A DNA stretch of 64,000 nucleotides from Oscillospiraceae bacterium MB08-C2-2. GTDB lineage: Bacteria > Bacillota > Clostridia > Oscillospirales > Ruminococcaceae. Position numbers and translations under genes: made by a program. The stretch is taken from the NCBI GenBank assembly GCA_035621215.1, contig CP141729.1, positions 2,688,944 through 2,752,943 of the forward strand, given 5' to 3'. This document shows positions 60,722 through 64,000 of this stretch, piece by piece. Each line of letters opens with the position of its first letter. The first letter of the stretch is position 1. The notes beneath the pieces were generated by a model, which made no database searches, was not told the DNA's origin, and saw nothing but the letters and a program-made list of their open reading frames with translations.

Positions 60722-62980
60722 TCAATCCAAATCGTCGGGCCAGTTTTGGAAGGTCGGTGTGCCGTTGTCATTGGGCTTGTTTTCCGCTGAATCACCGGAG
60801 CTATCCATAAAATCGGATCCTTGTGTGTGCAGTATACAGGAACCGGGGATGTGGGAGCTGCGGTACCATCCCGAGGCGGTGGTGGGGCAGTTGGGAGTAG
60901 CCAAATCGCCCGAAACGGTGCAGTAGGTGCGGGATACAACCTCAGGGCTGTCCGGGAAAGAGACAGGCTCAAGCCCTTCGTGGAGAGGCTGCATAATACT
61001 CTTGAAAATAACCGGCGGCGGATAGGAATAATAGCCGATGGTGCCGTTGTTGTTTTCTTTGGACTGCTTATCGTAGCCCAGCCATACCTGACAGACATAG
61101 TAGGGCGAAAATCCAATAAACCATTGGTCAACATCGCCGGTGGAGGTACCGGTTTTACCGCCGGTGGGCATATTATTGAGCTGTGCTGCCCGTCCGGTTC
61201 CCAGCTCAGCACCGGTTACCCGCTGGAGCAGCCGGTTCATAACCACAGAGGTATCCTCCGAAAGCACCTGGCGGGGAATGGTGTCGGTTTCCAAAATAAT
61301 GCGGCCCTCGGAATCCTCCACGCGGGTATATAGGTAGGGTGCGGTGAATTTGCCGCCGTTAATGAACATCTGATAGCCGCCCGCCATTTCCAGGGGGGTT
61401 ACACCGTAGGTCATACCGCCCAGAGCCATAGGGCTTAGATCAATATCCGAAAGAATCCTGTTTCCACTGGTGACCTGATCCACCAGACTGTAAAAATTCA
61501 AATCGTTTTTTAGGAAACTAAAGACCACCTTGGGGGTCAGAGCATCCACCAGCTTGACCGAAACGGTGTTGGTGGAGCGGCGCAGGGCTTCATCAATGGT
61601 CATAGGCCCCAGATAGGAGTTGTAATAGTTGCTGGGCCACGGCTTGCCGTTAAGCTCCTTAAAGGGAGTGTCATCAATGATGGTGGACCAAGTAACACGG
61701 TTATACTCAATGGAAAGACCATAACCGGCCAACGGCTTGATGGAGGAACCGGGATGCCGCAAAGATTGAGTGGCACGGTTGAGAACACGAGCACCCTCTT
61801 TATCGCCAATGCCGCCCACCAAGGCCAGAACCTTGCCGTTGGGGTCGGTGATGACAGCGGCGGACTGCGGATAATCCTGCCCCCAATCCTGATTTTTCAG
61901 GCGAGGGAAGTTTTCCTCTGTGGAATAGAACTCCTCCAAATGCTTTTGTATATCCATATCAACCGTGGTGTAAATGCGGTAACCGCCCTGATAAAGCTGC
62001 TGGGTAGCGTAGCTTTTGGTGTAGCCACGTTTTTCCACCAAATCCGCAATCACCTGATTGACAACTTCATCCACAAAGTAGCTCTGGATGTGCTGAATGT
62101 TTTCAAAATGCTCCTTGCCTTTAAAATCAAGGGTTTGAGCCACAGCCTGATCATGCTCTTGCTGTGTAATTTTGCCCTGCTCCAGCATTTCCGCCAGAAT
62201 ATGCTCCTGACGTTCCTTGTTGTTCTCAGGATAAATGAAGGGATCGTATTTTCCTGGGAACTGGGTAATGCCGATAATAGCGGCACTTTCCGCCAGAGTC
62301 AACTCAGAAGCAGATTTATCAAAATAAAGGTTGGCCGCCGATTCAATGCCGTTGGTGCCATTGCCGAAGGGCACAACATTCAGGTATGCCTCCAGAATCT
62401 GCTCCCGGGAATACCGCTGGCTCAGATTAAGAGCCCGAAAAATTTCCCGAACCTTTCGGTCAATACGGACATCGTTATCACCGGTGACATTCTTGATCAG
62501 CTGCTGGGTGATGGTGGAACCGCCCTGATTGGTGGAATATATGGGTATGAACTGATTCACAAAAGCACCGGCGGTGCGTTTCCAATCCACGCCGTTGTGC
62601 GTTTCAAAACGCTGATCCTCAATGGAAATAAGAGCATCCCGGGTGTATTTGGTGATCCCATCATAAGGCACCCAGATGCGGTTCTCCTGATAATAAAGGC
62701 GCTGGAGCTCCTCTGGCTGACCAGTTTCCTTGTTATCATAATACATGATGGAAGTATAGCCCAGTTCCAAGGCCTCCAGGCTGATTTCATCATCCGACCC
62801 AATGTATTTAAGAATATAAACGGTCATAATGCAGGCAACAATACATCCGGTGATCACGCAGACCATAATAAAGGTAGCCAATATCCGGCCAATAGCACCG
62901 AAAAAGCCTCCGATCACACCAAAGGGTGTCACCTCTGGCTTGGGAGTCCTTCCTTTGGGATGGCCTAATGGTTCATGCAT
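60722..62980 (-). CDS. Penicillin-binding protein 1A (class A, bifunctional)
   Basis: Polymerises and cross-links peptidoglycan. 752 residues: one membrane helix (about residues 34-58), the GT51 glycosyltransferase with the catalytic Glu121 in EDQRF and QGGSTITQQL, and the transpeptidase with SxxK at 412-415, SxN at 469-471 and KTGTS at 609-613. The tail after the transpeptidase is short and rich in Pro/Asn/Asp. AAAGGAGGGG precedes the ATG. Own promoter and terminator. Confidence 0.97.
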   Translation of the reverse strand: MHEPLGHPKGRTPKPEVTPFGVIGGFFGAIGRILATFIMVCVITGCIVACIMTVYILKYIGSDDEISLEALELGYTSIMYYDNKETGQPEELQRLYYQENRIWVPYDGITKYTRDALISIEDQRFETHNGVDWKRTAGAFVNQFIPIYSTNQGGSTITQQLIKNVTGDNDVRIDRKVREIFRALNLSQRYSREQILEAYLNVVPFGNGTNGIESAANLYFDKSASELTLAESAAIIGITQFPGKYDPFIYPENNKERQEHILAEMLEQGKITQQEHDQAVAQTLDFKGKEHFENIQHIQSYFVDEVVNQVIADLVEKRGYTKSYATQQLYQGGYRIYTTVDMDIQKHLEEFYSTEENFPRLKNQDWGQDYPQSAAVITDPNGKVLALVGGIGDKEGARVLNRATQSLRHPGSSIKPLAGYGLSIEYNRVTWSTIIDDTPFKELNGKPWPSNYYNSYLGPMTIDEALRRSTNTVSVKLVDALTPKVVFSFLKNDLNFYSLVDQVTSGNRILSDIDLSPMALGGMTYGVTPLEMAGGYQMFINGGKFTAPYLYTRVEDSEGRIILETDTIPRQVLSEDTSVVMNRLLQRVTGAELGTGRAAQLNNMPTGGKTGTSTGDVDQWFIGFSPYYVCQVWLGYDKQSKENNNGTIGYYSYPPPVIFKSIMQPLHEGLEPVSFPDSPEVVSRTYCTVSGDLATPNCPTTASGWYRSSHIPGSCILHTQGSDFMDSSGDSAENKPNDNGTPTFQNWPDDLD

Positions 62981-63008
62981 AAAGAGGTTCCCCTCCTTTC
63001 AACTTAGC

Positions 63009-63037
63009 ATAATATGTGTAGTAAGGTCTATTTTCAA
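63009..63037 (-). promoter_or_regulatory. PBP1A gene promoter
   Basis: Minus strand TTGAAA (63037-63032), 17-bp spacer, TATTAT (63014-63009), 28 bp before the start codon. Confidence 0.7.
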
Positions 63038-63408
63038 ACCAAGAAATTCAGCTTTTCTGCTGAAAAAGCCGATTTCTCCGCAAAACAAACCAAGGGGTGC
63101 AGGGAAGAACAGGTTCCCCGGCTAAGCCCCCAGTTTTGGCGGAGTAGAAAACAATCTAATGGGCGAAGGCTGCAAACTGCCACGAATTGGGGGCCAAAAA
63201 TGCGCCTATATCCCTACACAGCGGCAAATTTCTTCTGCCCTGCGAATTATTATAGCACACATTTCACCGGAAAGCGCTACATTTATTATTAAAAATTATG
63301 AATTTGAGGCTTTTGGCAGAATATTACTCCGGGAATCCGTCAAAATTATACGTAACGGCAACGACTCACCAATGAGGCGGCTGCAGCGGCCTTGAAGGAG
63401 ATGACAAT
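63038..63408. other. Divergent intergenic region
   Basis: Between the PBP1A promoter and the BofC-like gene. Contains a loose CTCCGC/GCGGAG pair (near 63075 and 63136) around GC-rich sequence, but I cannot define a clean structure, promoter or gene here. Confidence 0.35.
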
Positions 63409-63771
63409 ATGGATAGTCGGTTTATATGGACAGCGGCGGCTATGATCGCTGTTACCGGCATTTCGGTGGTGCTGGTTAATCTTACCTCGGAAAGAAGCCC
63501 CATTGCTTCCACCGAGCCGATTTCTCATGTAGAGATTCCGGCGGATCAGCCCTCGGTGGCAAAAGAAAAGCCTCAGGAGCCGGAACGGTATATGCTCAAG
63601 GCTTATCAGGGGCGCATCGGCGTGTTTATAATCGGCCGGGAAGAGCCGGAGATGGTGCTGGATGTATATGTGAAGTTCTTACCGGAATACGATCGGGGGC
63701 AGCTGGAGCAGGGCGTAGAGGCTCGGGATACCACCCAGCTGGCGGCCTTGATCGAGGATTACAGCAGCTGA
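63409..63771 (+). CDS. Small anchored protein with a BofC C-terminal-like domain
   Basis: 120 residues: one N-terminal hydrophobic segment (residues 5-24), a Ser/Pro/Glu linker, then a compact domain YMLKAYQGRIGVFIIGREEPEMVLDVYVKFLPEYDRGQLEQGVEARD ending in LAALIEDYSS. This C-terminal part resembles the BofC C-terminal domain seen in clostridial sporulation proteins. In Bacillus, BofC delays pro-sigma-K processing; whether this protein does so is unknown. GAAGGAG lies upstream of the ATG. Confidence 0.65.
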   Translation: MDSRFIWTAAAMIAVTGISVVLVNLTSERSPIASTEPISHVEIPADQPSVAKEKPQEPERYMLKAYQGRIGVFIIGREEPEMVLDVYVKFLPEYDRGQLEQGVEARDTTQLAALIEDYSS

Positions 63772-63784
63772 AATGTTTTTGATC

Positions 63785-63830
63785 TCTCCGCACCGGCCTT
63801 GCTTACAGGCTGCTGCGGAGATGTTTTTTT
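63785..63830 (+). terminator. Terminator of the BofC-like gene
   Basis: An 8-bp outer stem TCTCCGCA/TGCGGAGA (63785-63792 with 63814-63821) with an inner GCCT/AGGC pair, and a seven-T tract at 63824-63830. Confidence 0.85.
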
Positions 63831-63944
63831 GTGGGGAACTTCACCATTTTGTAATACTCCTTAACCAAAATGAACTGGATTGGCAGGCTGGGGGATGCTA
63901 TACTGATTTTAATAAAAAAATGACAGTGTGAGGTATTGCATCCG

Positions 63945-64000
63945 ATGAATTTCAGTTTTGTCCACAATAATATCAATGTTTTTGATCTTGAGAGAAGCGT
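63945..64000 (+). CDS. VOC (glyoxalase/bleomycin resistance) family protein, 5' end only
   Basis: The first 18 codons, MNFSFVHNNINVFDLERS, match the start of small VOC/lactoylglutathione-lyase-like proteins of Clostridia (FVHNNxNVxDLExS). GTGAGGT lies ten bases before the ATG. The gene continues beyond the window, so the call rests on the N-terminus alone. Confidence 0.6.
   Translation, partial: MNFSFVHNNINVFDLERS

Noticed and set aside
63014..63292. 92-codon frame upstream of the BofC-like gene
   Set aside because: Overlaps the PBP1A promoter and has no start signal.

Overview
The window reads as a chromosomal segment of a spore-forming, Gram-positive, probably anaerobic member of the Clostridia, most likely from the Oscillospiraceae/Ruminococcaceae side. 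Reasons: spoIIE with a Spo0A-type promoter and a BofC-like gene; an hrcA-grpE-dnaK-dnaJ locus with CIRCE operators; SecA with a SEC-C tail; a sortase plus an LPXTG-type surface protein; RNase M5; the GGGtGRT/NifU-like gene pair common in anaerobic Firmicutes; and strong AGGAGG-type ribosome binding sites with frequent TTG/GTG starts. Base composition is roughly half GC. I saw no rRNA or tRNA genes, CRISPR arrays, phage genes or insertion-sequence transposases.

Layout. 1-2.3 kb: a PadR / HAAS-domain / toast-rack membrane operon. 2.3-5.6 kb: a small membrane protein and secA (minus). 6.0-7.8 kb: NifU-like scaffold and GGGtGRT protein. 7.8-8.5 kb: a Xre regulator and membrane protein pair with direct-repeat operators. 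8.6-13.9 kb: the heat-shock locus hrcA-grpE-dnaK-dnaJ (minus), with 80-bp tandem repeats between dnaK and dnaJ. 14.4-15.5 kb: class B-like sortase. 15.5-19.6 kb: cobalamin nucleotide-loop/salvage operon (cobT, cobO, cobU, cobS, a second CobU-like gene, cobC). 19.7-22.5 kb: polA and a small membrane protein (minus). 22.6-24.9 kb: dus and an orphan BtuF-like lipoprotein. 25.2-32.7 kb: alaS, HIT protein, phosphoribosyltransferase, comEC, holA, rnmV. 32.7-35.9 kb: an MBOAT/DHHW/HD operon whose first two proteins lack the family's catalytic signature residues. 36.0-37.8 kb: PiT phosphate transporter and its DUF47/PhoU-like partner (minus). 38.5-39.3 kb: a KduD-like dehydrogenase. 39.9-45.6 kb: an 1878-residue LPXTG-type surface protein. 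45.7-52 kb: AEC transporter, Dabb protein, comM, phosphoglucomutase, rpmE, YigZ. 52.1-56.2 kb: dgt, dnaG, rpoD. 56.4-57.1 kb: an Rrf2 regulator with a structured leader. 57.3-63 kb: spoIIE, OGG-type glycosylase and PBP1A (all minus). The end holds a BofC-like sporulation gene and the first codons of a VOC-family protein.

Most of the window is housekeeping: protein export, chaperones, replication (polA, holA, dnaG), transcription (rpoD), translation (alaS, rpmE, dus, rnmV) and cell wall/sporulation. The most unusual material is non-coding. Three intergenic sites fold, on paper, into compact 70-86 bp multi-branch (cloverleaf-like) structures with almost every base paired. Two of these sites are related double-domain elements that share primary-sequence blocks while most helices keep their place and change their sequence. 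The second notable observation is the concordant loss of catalytic motifs in the MBOAT and DHHW partners. The third is a run of eight tryptophans spaced exactly four residues apart in the first operon. Promoters, terminators and starts were read by eye; no alignment or folding program was run.
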